From Kudoa neothunni (taxonomy: Eukaryota; Cnidaria), in the NCBI GenBank assembly GCA_964304625.1, contig OZ199838.1:6014001-6078000 (forward strand): DNA of 64,000 nt, read 5' to 3'. The notes beneath the pieces are model-generated. The model saw only the letters and a list, made by a program, of their open reading frames with translations, did no database searches and was not told the DNA's origin. The translations under genes and the position numbers were made by a program. Below are positions 62,715 through 64,000 of the stretch, piece after piece (within the stretch, counting starts at the first letter, position 1; each line of letters starts with the position of its first letter).

Positions 62715-63152
62715 TTAACTGTTACTTAGAAGGTTTAAGGGGCACTCCCCATCGGTTCGATCATCTGGTATTTCACCGAGATATCGCGATAAATAATCCT
62801 CTTTATGACTGCACGTGCAATCGAGAAAAGCGTTACTCTTTATTAATTGTTGCAAAGATAGCTTTGATATATTGACAGGTGAAAATTGTTTTATCATTTG
62901 GAGCGTTTCGTATGGTGTTAAAGGAATTTTTACGCAAATAAACCTCACTAATCCTGGCGTTAAGCGATTAAAGGATTAGCTCGAAATATTCTCTTTTTCA
63001 GTGCATATCACAAGAGAACTTGCCAATATAGAATAACCAATTCTATAAAGGTTGGTTTTTAATACATTGTCGTTGAGATTGAAATGTTTTAACACCTGGG
63101 CCAATTTACTTGTAGCAAAACTATATATTTGGCACGTGCACGTAGGCTGCAT
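62715..63152 (-). CDS. Small unrecognised protein, two exons, stop in a transposon TTAA
   Basis: Exons 63020-63152 and 62715-62953 give 372 nt, 123 aa from ATG 63150-63152 (MQPTCTCQIYSFATSKLAQ). The alternative acceptor 7 nt further in shortens it slightly. The protein has cysteines at both ends (CTC; CTCSHKED), a helical middle (LSLQQLIKSNAFL) and an acidic turn (IPDDRTDGEC). I recognise no family. The frame is open upstream of the ATG to about 63215, so the true start may be earlier. It is head to head with S-adenosylmethionine synthetase, 84 nt between ATGs, implying a shared promoter region. The TAA stop is part of the TTAA bordering a piggyBac-like end, so the present C-terminus may be a truncation. 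Confidence 0.5.
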
Positions 63153-63236
63153 TGGTAGTTGACTTGGTGGACGCTGCTCAACCTCGCATCTAGGACTGCA
63201 TTTATTGGATAGCACTGGTTTTTTGTAGTTGATAAA

Positions 63237-64000
63237 ATGGATAGCCCTGCTGAAACATTTCTTTTTACTTCAGAGTCAGTAAGTGAAGGTCATCCAGGTG
63301 CACCATCTTTAGTTTGACTATTGTTTGTATAATCCGGTCGATTGATTCGTCTTCTTTTTAGACAAAATGTGTGACCAAATCTCTGATGCAATTTTGGATG
63401 CATGTTTACAGCAGGATGAAAATTCTAGAGTTGCATGTGAAACAACTGCCAAAACGGGCTTGATACTGCTGACTGGCGAAATCAAGACCAAGGCCATAAT
63501 TGATTATCAGTCTATTGTGAGAAATGTCGTCAAAGATATTGGTTATGATTCTTCTGAGAAAGGTTTCGACTACAAAACATGTTCGGTGGTTGTTGCGATT
63601 GAAAATCAAAGTGATGAGATATCTGAGGCTGTGGATCATATTCACGAACCGTAAATATCTTCCGCTATAAGCTTATAATGACATATATATATATATATGT
63701 CTTTTTCTAATTCCAAATTAGAGATCAAAATCTTGATATGGGTGCAGGTGACCAAGGCTTTATGTTTGGATATGCCACCGATGAAACCACTGATCGCATG
63801 CCTCTAACTACAGTGCTCGCTCATTCGATCATTAGGCGATTAACCGAATGCAGAAAAAATGGTACTATTCCATGGCTGCGTCCTGATGCTAAAAGCCAAG
63901 TCACAGTTGAGTACGCTTACGACGGCAGTGGAAAAGGTGGACCGGGGGCATGTATACCACTTCGAGTGCACACTGTTGTACTCTCCTCACAAACAACCGA
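63237..64000 (+). CDS. MAT2A: S-adenosylmethionine synthetase, 5' part (runs off the window)
   Basis: Makes S-adenosylmethionine from methionine and ATP, the cell's main methyl donor; cytosolic. Exons 63237-63297, 63362-63650 and from 63722 onward. The introns are 64 and 71 nt. The start [20 protein letters not shown] joins to [16 protein letters not shown], giving the GHPDK motif that binds ATP. Then come [37 protein letters not shown], and the central [16 protein letters not shown] signature, followed by MPLTTVLAH and [16 protein letters not shown] Gly-rich insert ([18 protein letters not shown]) replaces the shorter loop of vertebrate MAT2A. About 235 residues are present; the C-terminal part lies beyond the window. 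It looks functional. MAT1A-versus-MAT2A naming is not meaningful outside vertebrates. Confidence 0.94.

Overview
The window is nuclear DNA of an animal. It is roughly 70% A+T by eye. The genes are split by very short GT-AG introns, mostly 38-60 nt, and encode animal-type proteins: endonuclease G, a CNNM transporter, an FG-nucleoporin, EI24, mitochondrial aspartate aminotransferase, S-adenosylmethionine synthetase, a vinculin/alpha-catenin-type domain and fibronectin-III receptors. Tiny introns, high A+T and fast-evolving sequence fit a small-genome parasitic metazoan such as a myxozoan or an orthonectid. That placement is inference. No gene is organised as in bacteria. I saw no rRNA, CRISPR array or virus-derived element. 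I built exon models by hand and, where stated, checked that splice phases agree and that the joined length is a multiple of three.

Layout. Endonuclease G lies at 366-2612 (-). An ILEI/FAM3-like plus alpha-catenin-like gene (5038-7122, -) and an unrecognised helical protein gene (7389-9580, -) follow. A gene-free stretch leads to CNNM (16204-18343, +). The centre (about 21.6-41.8 kb) is a segmental duplication of a two-gene unit. Each unit has a secreted FN3-like protein (A) followed by a membrane-anchored paralogue (B), in the order A1-B1-A2-B2. DNA transposon relics (hAT, MULE) sit between and inside the units. Next come mitochondrial aspartate aminotransferase (43719-45277, -), EI24 (47338-48548, +), a transposon-rich stretch (hAT, pogo, piggyBac-like ends, a tRNA-derived SINE candidate), and a Nup153-like FG-nucleoporin (53025-56656, +). 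After more MITEs, a small unrecognised gene (62715-63152, -) lies head to head with S-adenosylmethionine synthetase (63237 to the window end, +).

Most notable is the A/B receptor cluster. The two units are nearly identical through long exonic and intronic blocks, but one domain in A and the matching domain in B are clearly diverged. This is a mosaic expected from gene conversion, perhaps with selection for diversity. Other points of interest are an apparent fusion of ILEI/FAM3-like domains to a catenin-type bundle, a recurrent piggyBac-like terminal design (TTAACCCT plus a short GC-rich palindrome), and a host gene whose stop codon lies in the TTAA of such an end.

Most genes look like unrelated housekeeping functions: mitochondrial nuclease and aminotransferase, methyl-donor synthesis, magnesium transport, ER membrane and nuclear pore. 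Only the A/B genes look like a functional cluster.
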